A DNA stretch of 64,000 bases from Streptomyces sp. Edi2 (GTDB lineage Bacteria; Actinomycetota; Actinomycetes; Streptomycetales; Streptomycetaceae), in NCBI RefSeq assembly GCF_040253635.1, contig NZ_JBEJGX010000003.1, positions 3,100,001-3,164,000 on the forward strand, given 5' to 3'. The position numbers and the translations under genes are program-made. The notes below the pieces were generated by a model, which saw only the letters and a program-made list of their open reading frames with translations, was not told the DNA's origin and did not search any database. Positions 45,538 through 54,949 of this stretch are shown here, piece after piece. Position 1 is the first letter of the stretch. Every line of letters begins with the position of its first letter.

Positions 45538-46638
45538 ATGGCCCCCACGAATCGCACTGACGGCAAGAGCGCGGACGACAGGCACACGAGCGGCGGACCC
45601 ACGGGCGACAGGCCCACGGACGACACGCACACGGACGGCGGACCCACGATCGACAGGCCCGCGGACGGCGGGCGCACGGGCGGCGGACCCACGATCGACA
45701 GGCCCACGGACGGCGGGCCGACGGAGGTCAGGCCCGCGGAGAGCGGCAGGCGTACGGACGGCAGGGTGCCTGCGATGCGCTATGCGTTTTCGACCCTCGG
45801 TGTGCCGGGGATGCCGGTGGCCGAGGTGCTGCGGCTGGCCGCCGATGCCGGGTATCAGGGGGTCGAGCTGCGGGCCCATCCGGAGGAGCCGGTGCATCCG
45901 CTGATCGGGGAGCAGGAACGGGCCGCGGTGCGGGGGCAGTTCGCGGACGCCGGTGTGGAGATCCTGGCCGTTGCCGGATACGCCCGGGTCGCCGCCGCCC
46001 GCGATACGGCGGGCGAGGAGGAGCTGGCACACGAGCTGGCCGAGCTGGTCCGCCTCGCCGCCGATCTGGGGGCGCCGTACGTCCGCGTCTTTCCCGGCGG
46101 TGGCGACCGCCCGGCGGCCGAGGCGGACGCGGATGCCGCCCGCCGGCTCGCCGCGGTGGCGCCGCTCGCGGCCGAACGGGGCGTCCGGGTCCTGCTGGAG
46201 ACCCATGACTCGCACCGGACCGGCGCGGCCGCCGCCCGTGTGCTGGGCCTTGTGGGGCATCGCCGGATCGGGGCGCTGTGGGATGTGCAGCACAGCTGGC
46301 TCGCCGGCGAGGAGCCCGTCGACACCCATGCCGCGCTCGCCCCGCATCTGGGCTATGTGCAGGTCAAGGATGTCGCCTCGGCCGGGGAAGGCACCCCCCT
46401 CCCGCTCGGCGCCGGCGCCATCCCGCTGGCGGCCGCCCTGCGCACCCTCGCCCGCGAGCCCGAAGGCGCCCACGGTCCCGTACCGGCTCCCGAGGGCACC
46501 TACGACCAGGGCTCGGGAGGCTGGCTCTGCTGGGAGTACGAGAAGCGCTGGTATCCGGAAGCGCCCGACCTCCCCGCCCTGCTGGCACCGGGCCGCGCGT
46601 ACCTCCAACGGCTCCTCAGCGAAGGCACCCCCTCCTGA
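45538..46638 (+). CDS. Sugar phosphate isomerase/epimerase-type TIM barrel with repetitive N-terminal extension
   Basis: 366 residues from ATG 45538, which has AAGGAG 9 nt upstream. The conserved barrel begins only at residue 80 (MRYAFSTLGVPGMPVAEVLRLAADAGYQGVELR, quoted in part) and includes LLETHDSHRTG, GALWDVQHSWLAGE, GYVQVKDVAS and WEYEKRWYP, a hydroxypyruvate-isomerase/inosose-dehydratase-like layout. Residues 1-79 are a Gly/Asp/Pro/Thr/Arg repeat (GGPTIDRPxDGG) encoded by a 45-bp repeat. If the extension is not translated, the start is ATG 45775, which has no clear ribosome binding site. Possibly part of the same sugar pathway as the 40.6-43.9 kb operon. Confidence 0.8.
   Translation: MAPTNRTDGKSADDRHTSGGPTGDRPTDDTHTDGGPTIDRPADGGRTGGGPTIDRPTDGGPTEVRPAESGRRTDGRVPAMRYAFSTLGVPGMPVAEVLRLAADAGYQGVELRAHPEEPVHPLIGEQERAAVRGQFADAGVEILAVAGYARVAAARDTAGEEELAHELAELVRLAADLGAPYVRVFPGGGDRPAAEADADAARRLAAVAPLAAERGVRVLLETHDSHRTGAAAARVLGLVGHRRIGALWDVQHSWLAGEEPVDTHAALAPHLGYVQVKDVASAGEGTPLPLGAGAIPLAAALRTLAREPEGAHGPVPAPEGTYDQGSGGWLCWEYEKRWYPEAPDLPALLAPGRAYLQRLLSEGTPS
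45634..45730. repeat. 45-bp repeat in the 5' end of the TIM-barrel gene
   Basis: GACCCACGATCGACAGGCCC occurs at 45641-45660 and 45686-45705, with flanking GGCGG and CGGACGGCGGG also repeated at the same 45-bp period. Shorter related units extend upstream to about 45590. Confidence 0.85.
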
Positions 46639-46828
46639 CCTGCCCGCCGGCCCACCTGCCCGTCGATCCCACCCGCCCCCCGACGTCCCATCACATATCC
46701 ATGCCCGCCCCGCAATACCTGGGCGCCATCACGAATCGAGTCATTGACCGACAATAGTTTTCCGGCTATCCGTGTCTCCTTGGAAGTTTCCTTCAACGAT
46801 TCGAGGAAGCCCTCCGGAAGGAGCGCAC

Positions 46829-48673
46829 ATGCACTCCAGACGTACCGTCCTGACCACCGCGGCAGCGGCGGCCGCCGCTGCCGCGGGCGGCGCGACGCCC
46901 TCCATCGGACAGCAGCCCCCCTCCCCCGTGTCCGCCGCCGTATCCGCCCCCGCCCCTTCCGACGCCACCCGGGCCCGGCTGCGCCGTCTCATCTCCCGTA
47001 TGTCACCGGAGGAGAAGGCCGGCCAGCTCTTCGTCATGCGGGTCTACGGGCACTCCGCCACCGACGCCGACCCGGCCGATGCCGCCGCGAACCAGCAGGA
47101 GATCGGGGTCGCCAACGCCGCCGAGCTGATCGCCAAGTACCACGTCGGCGGCATCATCTACTTCGGCTGGGCGCACAACACCCGTGAGCCGCACCAGATC
47201 GCCGACCTGTCCAACGGCATCCAGAAGGCCGCCGCCGCCCAGCGCGTCCCCGTCCCGCTGCTGATCTCCACGGACCAGGAACACGGCATAGTGGCCCGTG
47301 TCGGCGCGCCCGCGACGCTCTTCCCCGGCGCGATGGCGCTCGGCGCGGGCGGCTCCCGCGACGATGCGCACACGGCGGCCAGGATCGCCGGCGAGGAGCT
47401 GTACGCCATGGGCATCCGGCAGGACTACGCACCGGACGCCGATGTCAACATCAACCCCGCCAATCCGGTGATCGGCGTGCGGTCCTTCGGCGCGGACCCG
47501 CAGGCCGTGGCCCGTATGGTCGCCGCCGAGGTGAAGGGTTATCAGGGCGCCGGGATCGCCTCCTGCGCCAAGCACTTCCCCGGGCACGGCGACACCGACA
47601 CCGACAGCCATATCGGGCTGCCCTACATCCACCACACCGCCGAGGAGTGGGAGCGGCTGGACGCGCCGCCCTTCAAGGCCGCGATCGCCGCCGGCATCGA
47701 TTCGATCATGACGGCGCATATCGTCGTGCCCGCCTTCGACCCGAGCGAGGACCCGGCCACCCTCTCCCGTCCGATCCTCACCGGCATCCTGCGCGAACGC
47801 CTCGGCTACGACGGTGTGGTGGTGACGGACTCGCTCGGCATGGAGGGCGTACGGAAGAAGTACGGCGACGCCCGGGTGCCGGTGCTCGCCCTCAAGGCCG
47901 GTGTCGACCAGCTGCTGAACCCTCCGGACCTCGCCGTCGCCCATGCCGCCGTCCTCAAGGCGCTCCAGGAGGGCGAGCTGACCGAGCGGGAGCTCGACGC
48001 CAAGCTGATGCGCATCCTGCTGCTCAAGGAGCGGCGCGGACTGTTCAAGGACCCGTACACCACCCACCGGGCGGTGGACCGGGTGGTGGGCACCCGCAGC
48101 CATCTGGCCGCCGCCGACCGGATCGCGGACCGCACCACCACGCTGCTGCGCAACGATGCCGGAATCCTGCCGCTCTCCCGGCGGCGCGAGCGGCGGGTAC
48201 TGGTGGCGGGTGTCGACGCGGCCGCGCCGTCCGGCACCGGCGGGCCGCCCACCACGGTCCTGGCGAAGGCCCTGACCGAGCTGGGCTTCACCGCCACCGC
48301 GCTCTCCACGGGCACGGCGCCGACCCAGCGGCAGATCGACGAGGCGGTGGCGGCGCTCGGGGAGCGGGACGCGGTGGTGGTGGCGACGTACAACGTGACC
48401 GCGGACTCCCGTCAGCGGAAGCTGGTGGCCGCGCTGCTGGCCACGGGCAAGCCGGTGGTGCAGCTGGCGGTCCGCAATCCTTATGACATCGCCCAGTTGG
48501 ACGGCGTCCGGGCGGCTCTGGCGAGCTACTCCTGGACGGATGTGGAGCTCCGGGCGGCGGCCCGGGTGATCGCCGGCCGGCGGGACCCGGCCGGCCGACT
48601 GCCCGTCGCGATAATGCGTGCCGACGCCCCGGCCCAGGAGCTCTACCGGATCGGCCACGGCCTGACGTACTGA
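46829..48673 (+). CDS. Secreted GH3 beta-N-acetylhexosaminidase-like enzyme
   Basis: 614 residues. A twin-arginine signal peptide (SRRTVLTTAAAAAAAAAGG) suggests export folded. The GH3 catalytic domain has LLISTDQEHGIVARV, the NagZ-type His-Asp segment AKHFPGHGDTDTDSH, and the nucleophile Asp in GVVVTDSLGMEGV. A C-terminal GH3 domain (about 420-614) follows. The GHGDTxxDSH motif favours beta-N-acetylglucosaminidase or phosphorylase activity on chitin or cell-wall sugars over beta-glucosidase. The ATG has GGAAGGAG. Upstream at about 46783-46795 is a small palindrome (GGAAGTTTCC). Confidence 0.9.
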   Translation: MHSRRTVLTTAAAAAAAAAGGATPSIGQQPPSPVSAAVSAPAPSDATRARLRRLISRMSPEEKAGQLFVMRVYGHSATDADPADAAANQQEIGVANAAELIAKYHVGGIIYFGWAHNTREPHQIADLSNGIQKAAAAQRVPVPLLISTDQEHGIVARVGAPATLFPGAMALGAGGSRDDAHTAARIAGEELYAMGIRQDYAPDADVNINPANPVIGVRSFGADPQAVARMVAAEVKGYQGAGIASCAKHFPGHGDTDTDSHIGLPYIHHTAEEWERLDAPPFKAAIAAGIDSIMTAHIVVPAFDPSEDPATLSRPILTGILRERLGYDGVVVTDSLGMEGVRKKYGDARVPVLALKAGVDQLLNPPDLAVAHAAVLKALQEGELTERELDAKLMRILLLKERRGLFKDPYTTHRAVDRVVGTRSHLAAADRIADRTTTLLRNDAGILPLSRRRERRVLVAGVDAAAPSGTGGPPTTVLAKALTELGFTATALSTGTAPTQRQIDEAVAALGERDAVVVATYNVTADSRQRKLVAALLATGKPVVQLAVRNPYDIAQLDGVRAALASYSWTDVELRAAARVIAGRRDPAGRLPVAIMRADAPAQELYRIGHGLTY

Positions 48674-48686
48674 CCGGGGGACGGAC

Positions 48687-48722
48687 ACGGCGCGCTCCCC
48701 CTGTCCCCGGGGAACGCGCCGT
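48687..48722 (+). terminator. Terminator after the GH3 gene
   Basis: ACGGCGCG...CCCC pairs with GGGG...CGCGCCGT with a 2-nt internal loop on each side; 14 bp past the stop. Confidence 0.8.
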
Positions 48723-48807
48723 TCCGGTCATCGCACCGCGACCGCCGGGCGCTCCGGCGCGGCGGCGTGCAGCGCGGCGGCGTCCGACGTCCGACGTCCG
48801 GCCTAAC

Positions 48808-48899
48808 GACCTCAGGGCCTCAGGGCCTCAGGGCCACACGGTCAGACAGCCGCACAGACGGCCTCACCGCCTCACGGCCTCACGGCCTCACGGCCTCAG
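48808..48899. repeat. 8-bp tandem repeats around the aminopeptidase stop
   Basis: GGCCTCAC-type units at 48860, 48868, 48876, 48884 and 48892 contain the minus-strand stop (48888-48890). A second block of CTCAGGGC (three copies) lies at 48811-48834. The unit is nearly the same as that at the 3' end of the ABC exporter gene 1.7 kb away. Confidence 0.93.
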
Positions 48900-50306
48900 C
48901 ATCGGCATCCGCCGGACCTCCTGCTTGTCCAGCTGCTTGTCGTACGGCGCCAGCGGTGTGGCCCGGCCGGCCGGGGCCTGGACGCCGGCCCAGTCGAGCA
49001 GTTCGGCGGTGGCCTTGGTGCGGTCGGCTTCCGCCAGCTTCTCGATGTTCGATCCGTGGTTGCCGCCGGGCACGGTGAAGACGTACGAGTCCCTGGACCC
49101 CTTGCCGACCTCGAAGTGTTCCGAACTCCACGGGTCGTACTGCCCGTTGACGAACATCATCCGGTTGGCTTGGTGCCGCACCCAGTGGTCGACGTCGGGC
49201 ATCGCGCGCTTGTCGAAGCGCATCGGGATGTCCTTCGGCACGAACGACCGGGAGTTGTTGATCCCGGGGTACTTCAGCAGGTCGGCCAGCTGCGGATAGC
49301 GGTAGCCGGGCTCACCGAGCTGGGTGCCCGCCTGGTAGTAGTACGGCGTGTACGGCTCCATGCCCTGGTCGGTGTAGCTGTCGAAGCCGCCGACCTTGTC
49401 CATCCACTTCCACAGGTCGTCCGTGGAGACGGTCGGCTTGGGCACCTCGGCACAGGCGGTCTCGGCCGGCTGGTACTGCCAGAACCCGAACACCAGGTCC
49501 GTGACCATGACTTCATAGGCCCGGTCGGCGCTGCCGACGGTGTTGAAGGTCTGCTTCTCCTTCTCGGCCCAGGTCTGGAACCGGGCGACCATCTCCTTGC
49601 GGCGTACCAGGGCCTCGCGCTCGATGGCGGCGAGGTCGCTGCGGCACTGCGCGGTGCCGACGGTCTTGAAGAACCGGTCGTACGCCGAGTCCTCGTCGTT
49701 GCGTACGTCGTTGGGCGCGACGTAGGCGACGGTGCCGTTCATGTCGTGCGGGAAGAAGCGGCGGTAGTACGTCGCCGTCATGCCGCCCTTGCTGCCGCCG
49801 GTGTCGATCCAGTTCTTGCCGTAGATCCGGTGCAGCGCCTGGAAGATGCGGTGCTGGTCGTCGGCGGCCTGCCGGATGTCCAGCTTCTTCCAGTCGGTGG
49901 GCGAGGGCCGCGACGGGGTGAAGTAGCGGTATTCCAGGGAGACCTGGTTACCGTCGATGATCTTGGCGGGCTCGCTGCGGGACGGCGTGGTGCTGACGCT
50001 GTAGCCAGAGGTGAAGAACACCGTCGGCCGGTCCACCGACTTGTGCAGCAGCGTCAGCCGCTGCTGGAAGGTCCCCTTGGAGGGGTGCCGGTGGTCAACC
50101 GGCTGGGTGTAATTCAGTACGAAGTAGCGGTAGCCGTCGACCGGCTTCTCCTCGATGAAGCTCATTCCCGGGATCGCGAGGATCCGGTCCTTGATGTCCC
50201 CGGTCTTCGGCTCGGCGGCGGTGGCCGCTCCTGCCGATGCACTGCCGGCTCCCGCCGTGCCTATGAGCACCGCGAGCGACAGCAGCCATCTGGTGGCCTT
50301 GCGCAT
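48888..50306 (-). CDS. Secreted tripeptidyl aminopeptidase (S37/S28 type)
   Basis: 472 residues. A Sec signal peptide (RKATRWLLSLAVLIGTAGAGSASA) is followed by an alpha/beta-hydrolase peptidase: FVLNYTQPVDHRHPSKGTFQQRLTLLHK, the nucleophile Ser in TGGSKGGMTATYYRRFFP, Asp in FVNGQYDPWS and His in PGGNHGSNI. This is the layout of Streptomyces prolyl tri/tetrapeptidyl aminopeptidases that trim short peptides from the N-terminus outside the cell. Length is typical. The start was placed at the signal peptide, after GGGAGGG. Its stop lies in an 8-bp repeat. Confidence 0.9.
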   Translation of the reverse strand: MRKATRWLLSLAVLIGTAGAGSASAGAATAAEPKTGDIKDRILAIPGMSFIEEKPVDGYRYFVLNYTQPVDHRHPSKGTFQQRLTLLHKSVDRPTVFFTSGYSVSTTPSRSEPAKIIDGNQVSLEYRYFTPSRPSPTDWKKLDIRQAADDQHRIFQALHRIYGKNWIDTGGSKGGMTATYYRRFFPHDMNGTVAYVAPNDVRNDEDSAYDRFFKTVGTAQCRSDLAAIEREALVRRKEMVARFQTWAEKEKQTFNTVGSADRAYEVMVTDLVFGFWQYQPAETACAEVPKPTVSTDDLWKWMDKVGGFDSYTDQGMEPYTPYYYQAGTQLGEPGYRYPQLADLLKYPGINNSRSFVPKDIPMRFDKRAMPDVDHWVRHQANRMMFVNGQYDPWSSEHFEVGKGSRDSYVFTVPGGNHGSNIEKLAEADRTKATAELLDWAGVQAPAGRATPLAPYDKQLDKQEVRRMPMLRP

Positions 50307-50560
50307 GCACCCTCCCCTTGGGATAGCAAAGGTCGGGCTGAACCTATCGGCGCGACGGGGGTGCCACCAGCCCCTGGCGCCGTTCAGCGGATCATCCGAA
50401 CGGCACACTGCCGGTATCGCCGAAGCCGCCGGTACCTCCGGACGACCCCTCGCCTGCCCTCGGACGGCGTATCCCCTGCCTCCGGACGGCGCCTCCGACA
50501 CCTCCGGAGGCCATGCCGTCAGGGCCCTCCGGACCTCAGGCTCCGGGCCTCAGGCGTCAG

Positions 50561-50600
50561 GCCCTCACGGCCTCAGGCCCTCACGGCCTCAGCGCCTCAG
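50561..50600. repeat. 16-bp tandem repeat containing the ABC exporter stop
   Basis: GCCCTCACGGCCTCAG at 50561-50576 and 50577-50592, then the half unit CGCCTCAG (50593-50600) that contains the stop (50597-50599). Related CCTCAGG strings continue to about 50530. Confidence 0.92.
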
Positions 50601-53600
50601 GCAGCCAATTCCTCCTCCTCGCCCGTGAACGTGCGCCACAGCTCCGCGTAGCGGCCGTCGCGGGCCAGCAGTTGGGCATGGCTGCCGTCCTCGGCGATCC
50701 GTCCGCGGTCGAGGAGCACCACGCGGTCCGCGCGGGCCGCGGTGGTCAGGCGGTGGGCGACGATCAGGGTGGTGCGGCGGCGGACGGACGGGGCCTGGTC
50801 CGTCCGGGGGGAGCCGAGAGCCCGGGGGCTGCCGGTGGCCTGGTTGACGACGGCTTCGGTGGCCAGGTCCAGGGCGGCGGTGGCCTCGTCCAGCAACAGC
50901 ACGTCCGGGTCGACGAGTTCGGCGCGGGCCAGCGCCAGCAGCTGGCGCTGGCCGGCCGAGAGGTTACGGCCGCGCTCGGCGATCTCGTGGAGGTAGCCGC
51001 CGTCGAGGGTCGCGACCATCGCATGGGCGCCGACGGCCCGCGCGGCGGCCTCCACCTCGGCGTCGGTGGCCTCCGGGCGGCCGTAGGCGATGGCGTCGCG
51101 GACGGTGCCGGCGAAGAGGTAGGACTCCTGGGGGACCACCCCCAGACGGCGGCGGTAGCCGGTCAGATCCAGCTCGCGCAGGTCGGTGCCGTCGATACGG
51201 ACGGCACCCGCTGACGGGTCGTAGAACCGCGCGACCAGCTTGACCAGGGTGGACTTGCCGGCGCCGGTCTCACCGACGAAGGCCACGGTCTGGCCGGCCG
51301 GAATGGTCAGATCGATGCCGGCCAGGGCCGGCTCGTCGCCCTTGCCGTAGTGGAAGTGCACTGCGTCGAAGGCGATGTCGCCCCGCAGCGCGGGCACCTC
51401 GCGGGGCCGTTCGGGGGCCGGGGTGGTGGTCGGCTCGCGCAGCAGCTCCTGTATTCGTCCGAGGGAGACGGACGCCTGCTGGTAGCCGTCGAAGACCTGG
51501 GAGAGCTGCTGGACGGGGGCGAAGAACAGGTCGATGTAGAGCAGGTAGGCGACCAGCGCGCCGGTGGTGAGGGTGTGGGAGCCGACCCGGTCGGCGCCGA
51601 CGATCAGCACCAGCGCCGCCGCCACGGACGACAGCAGCTGGACGAACGGGAAGTAGACGGATATCAGGAACTGGCCGCGGACCCGCGCCCGGCGGTAGGC
51701 GTCGCTGCGGGCGGCGAACCGCTGTGCGCCGCGCTCCTCGCGCCGGAACGCCTGGACGATCCGCAGTCCGGCCACGCTCTCCTGGAGGTCGCCGTTGACG
51801 ACGCTGATCCGCTCGCGGGCCAGCTCGTACGCCTTCACGCTCTGCTTGCGGAAGAAGTACGTGCCGATGATCAGCGGGGGCAGGGTGGCGAAGACGACCA
51901 GGGCCAGCTGGAGGTCGATGGCCAGCAGCGCGACGAGTATGCCGAAGAAGGTGAGCATCGAGACCAGGGCGGTGACCAGGCCGGTCTGCAGGAACGTCGA
52001 CAGCGCGTCCACGTCCGTGGTCATCCTGGTCATGATCTTGCCGGACAGTTCGCGCTCGTAGTAGTCCAGCCCGAGGCGCTGGAGCTGCGCGAAGATCTTG
52101 AGGCGAAGGGAGTAGAGGACCCGCTCACCGATCCGTCCGGTCATGCGGTTGCCGCCGATCTGCGCGGCCCATTGCGCCAGGACGACGAGCAGGGCGATCC
52201 CGGCGGCGGTCCAGACGCCGACCAGCGCCCCGCGCCGGACGCCCTCGTCGATGCCCTGCCGGATCAGGACCGGCAGCAGCAGCCCGGCCAGTGCGTCCAG
52301 GGCGACCAGCCCCAGCGCGAAGGCCAGCGGCCCGCCGAAGCCGTGCAGCAGCCGGCGCAGGCCGTAGGCGCGCTCGGGGCGCACGGCCTGCTCCTCGTCG
52401 ACGTCCGGGGTCTCCGTGGCGGGCGGCAGGGCGGCGACCTGGGCGAGGAGTTCGGGGGTGGCAGGGAGTCCGGCCATCGCGGCGCCGATACCGGGCCCGG
52501 CCGCGGCGGCCGCGCGGGCCGCCATCCCGGCCCCGCCCGCCTCGGCCTCCTGCTCACGGCGCACCCACAGCTCGGGGGTGATGCTGCCGGCCGCCCCGGG
52601 CCGGTCTGCCGCACCGTCGCCCTCGGTCGCGGGCTCGGGCTCCGTCTCCGTCCCGGCCTCGGCCGCCGTCTCCCTCCCTGCCTCGATGCCGGCCTCGATC
52701 TCGATCCGGGCCGCGGGCTCGGTGGCGTCCGCTGACCGCTCCTGGGCCGGCAGCCGGCCGTCGGCGAACTCGCCGTCGAAGATCCCGGACGCCTCATCCG
52801 CCGGGTCCCAGCCGGTGCCGCCCAGCTCCTCCGGGTCGGCCAGCAGCCTGCGGTAGAGCGGGCAGCGGTCTTCCAGCTCCTCGGTGGTGCCGATGTCGAT
52901 GAGCCGTCCGTCGTCCAGGACGGCGACGCGGTCCGCCAGCGCCAGGGTGGAGGCACGATGGGCGATGAGCAGCGTGGTCCGGCCCGCCATGACGCCGCGC
53001 AGCGCCTCGTGGATCTCGTGCTCGACCCGGGCGTCGACCGCCGAGGTCGCATCGTCCAGCACCAGCAGCCGGGGGTCGGTGAGGATGGCGCGGGCCAGGG
53101 CGACGCGCTGCCGCTGGCCGCCGGACAGGGTCAGCCCCTGCTCGCCGACCTTGGTGTCATAGCCCTGGGGCAGCTCCGATATGAAGCCGTCGGCCTGGGC
53201 GGCGCGGGCCGCGGTGCGCACCTGCTCGTCGGTGGCGTCCGGGTGCCCGTAGGCGATGTTGTCGCGTACGGAGTCGGAGAACAGGAAGCTGCTCTCGGGC
53301 ACCAGGCCGATGGCGGCCCGCAGGGACGCCAGGGTCAGGTCGCGCACATCGTGGCCGCCCACCAGGACCCGGCCCGCCGAGACGTCGTAGAAGCGGGGCA
53401 GCAGCAGCGAGAGGGTGGATTTGCCGCTGCCGGACGTGCCGACCACGGCGACCGTCTCCCCCGCCTCGATGCGCAGCGAGAAGTCGTCGAGAACGGGTCG
53501 GAGGGGGCGGTCGGGACGGTCGTGGTGGTCGGAACGGTCGGAGCCAGGGCGGTCACCGGCGGCCGGGGTGTCCTCCGCGGGCCCGCCGCGGTGACCGTCG

Positions 53601-54700
53601 CCTCCGTCCTCTCCCTCGCTCACACCGTCGCCGCCGTGCGGCCGCGCGTAGCCGAAGGTCACCCCGTCGAAGACGACCGTGGCCGGGGCGTCGGCGGGCA
53701 GCTCGTGCGCATCGGGCCGCTCCTTGAGCGACGGCTCGGTGTCGATCAGTTCGTAGACCCGCTCCACACCGGCCCGCGCCTGCTGGCCGACGGTCAGCAT
53801 CATCGCCAGCATCCGGACCGGTCCGACCAGCTGGGCGAGGTAGGTGGAGAAGGCGACGAAGGTGCCCAGGGTGACCTGGCCCTGGGTGGCCATCCAGCCG
53901 CCGAGGGCCAGCATCGCGACCTGGCCGAGCGCCGGTACGGCCTGCAGGGCGGGGGTGTAGCGGGCGTTGAGCCGGACCGTGCGCAGGCGCCCGGCGAACA
54001 GCCGGCGGCTGACCTCGCGCAGCTTGCCGGTCTCCTGCTCCTCCTGCCCGAAGCCCTTGACGACCCGCACGCCGGAGACCGCCCCGTCCACGACCCCGGC
54101 CACGGCAGCGGCCTGCCCCTGGGCGTACCAGGTGGCGGGGAAGAGGCGGGTGCGGCTGCGCTGGGCGATGAACCACAGGGCGGGGGCGACGGCCAGCGCG
54201 ATGACGGTGAGCAGCGGCGAGAGCACCGCCATCACGACCAGCGAGATCAGGAAGAGCAGGACGTTCCCGATCATCATCGGGAGCATGAACAGCAGGCCCT
54301 GGATCAGCTGGAGGTCGCTGGTGGCGCGGCCGACGACCTGGCCGGTGCTCAGCTCGTCCTGCCGACGGCCGTCGAGCCGGGAGATCGCGCCGAACATCCG
54401 GGTCCGCAGGTCGTGCTGGGCGTCCAGGGCGAGCCGGCCGCCGTAGAAGCGGCGGATGTAGGTGAGGACGTAGACCGCGACCGCGGCGACGACCAGCAGG
54501 GCGGCCCAGGGGCCGAGGGCACGCTCGTGCTTGACGATGACATCGTCGATGATCAGCTTCGGGACGAGCGGGACCAGGGCCAGCACGGCCATCCCGGCGA
54601 GCGAGGAGCCGAGGGCGAGCAGCACGTCCTTTTTGTACTGCCAGCAGTCGCGGATCAGCCGCCGCGCCCAGCTCGCTCGTTGAGAATCCGTCCCCGCCAC
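50597..54700 (-). CDS. Fused TMD-NBD-TMD-NBD ABC exporter with one degenerate ATP site
   Basis: 1367 residues: two half-exporters in one chain. TMD1 about 20-310; NBD1 with a 45-residue Asp/Gly/His insertion before Walker A (GTSGSGKST), LSGGQRQR, and Walker B LLVLDDATSAVD, where the catalytic Glu is Asp. A linker of about 110 residues is rich in Glu/Ala/Gly. TMD2 about 765-1080; NBD2 with GETGAGKST, signature NLSAGQRQ and Walker B LLLDEATAALD. Pairing predicts one normal site (NBD2 Walker with NBD1 LSGGQ) and one weak site, as in heterodimeric TM287/288-type exporters. Likely exports lipids or drugs. GTG start at 54700 follows GGGAGG. Confidence 0.9.
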   Translation of the reverse strand: MAGTDSQRASWARRLIRDCWQYKKDVLLALGSSLAGMAVLALVPLVPKLIIDDVIVKHERALGPWAALLVVAAVAVYVLTYIRRFYGGRLALDAQHDLRTRMFGAISRLDGRRQDELSTGQVVGRATSDLQLIQGLLFMLPMMIGNVLLFLISLVVMAVLSPLLTVIALAVAPALWFIAQRSRTRLFPATWYAQGQAAAVAGVVDGAVSGVRVVKGFGQEEQETGKLREVSRRLFAGRLRTVRLNARYTPALQAVPALGQVAMLALGGWMATQGQVTLGTFVAFSTYLAQLVGPVRMLAMMLTVGQQARAGVERVYELIDTEPSLKERPDAHELPADAPATVVFDGVTFGYARPHGGDGVSEGEDGGDGHRGGPAEDTPAAGDRPGSDRSDHHDRPDRPLRPVLDDFSLRIEAGETVAVVGTSGSGKSTLSLLLPRFYDVSAGRVLVGGHDVRDLTLASLRAAIGLVPESSFLFSDSVRDNIAYGHPDATDEQVRTAARAAQADGFISELPQGYDTKVGEQGLTLSGGQRQRVALARAILTDPRLLVLDDATSAVDARVEHEIHEALRGVMAGRTTLLIAHRASTLALADRVAVLDDGRLIDIGTTEELEDRCPLYRRLLADPEELGGTGWDPADEASGIFDGEFADGRLPAQERSADATEPAARIEIEAGIEAGRETAAEAGTETEPEPATEGDGAADRPGAAGSITPELWVRREQEAEAGGAGMAARAAAAAGPGIGAAMAGLPATPELLAQVAALPPATETPDVDEEQAVRPERAYGLRRLLHGFGGPLAFALGLVALDALAGLLLPVLIRQGIDEGVRRGALVGVWTAAGIALLVVLAQWAAQIGGNRMTGRIGERVLYSLRLKIFAQLQRLGLDYYERELSGKIMTRMTTDVDALSTFLQTGLVTALVSMLTFFGILVALLAIDLQLALVVFATLPPLIIGTYFFRKQSVKAYELARERISVVNGDLQESVAGLRIVQAFRREERGAQRFAARSDAYRRARVRGQFLISVYFPFVQLLSSVAAALVLIVGADRVGSHTLTTGALVAYLLYIDLFFAPVQQLSQVFDGYQQASVSLGRIQELLREPTTTPAPERPREVPALRGDIAFDAVHFHYGKGDEPALAGIDLTIPAGQTVAFVGETGAGKSTLVKLVARFYDPSAGAVRIDGTDLRELDLTGYRRRLGVVPQESYLFAGTVRDAIAYGRPEATDAEVEAAARAVGAHAMVATLDGGYLHEIAERGRNLSAGQRQLLALARAELVDPDVLLLDEATAALDLATEAVVNQATGSPRALGSPRTDQAPSVRRRTTLIVAHRLTTAARADRVVLLDRGRIAEDGSHAQLLARDGRYAELWRTFTGEEEELAA

Positions 54701-54820
54701 CCGATGCCTCCCGCGCCTCGACTCCTGACGCCTGACACCAACAATGCGGGGGGCGGATTTCATCCCGCCGCAACAATTCTCCGGGCCGGGCGGGGCATCC
54801 CGTACGCCTGCGCACGCGGG

Positions 54821-54887
54821 ACGGCCCCCTCCCGGGGGGGGCCGGACACTGTTCCCACAGCGTCCGGGTGGTCCGGGAGGGGGCCGT
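54821..54887 (-). terminator. Terminator between GH65 and ABC exporter genes
   Basis: Perfect 15-bp stem: 54821-54835 with 54873-54887, 37-nt loop. Just outside it, GCTGGAGACG units (15-17 bp, three copies, 54883-54930) lie in the GH65 3' flank. Confidence 0.75.
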
Positions 54888-54949
54888 CTCCAGCGCGGGG
54901 CCGTCTCCAGCGGAGACGTCTCCAGCAGGCCCGGCAACCGCCGAGCGGG

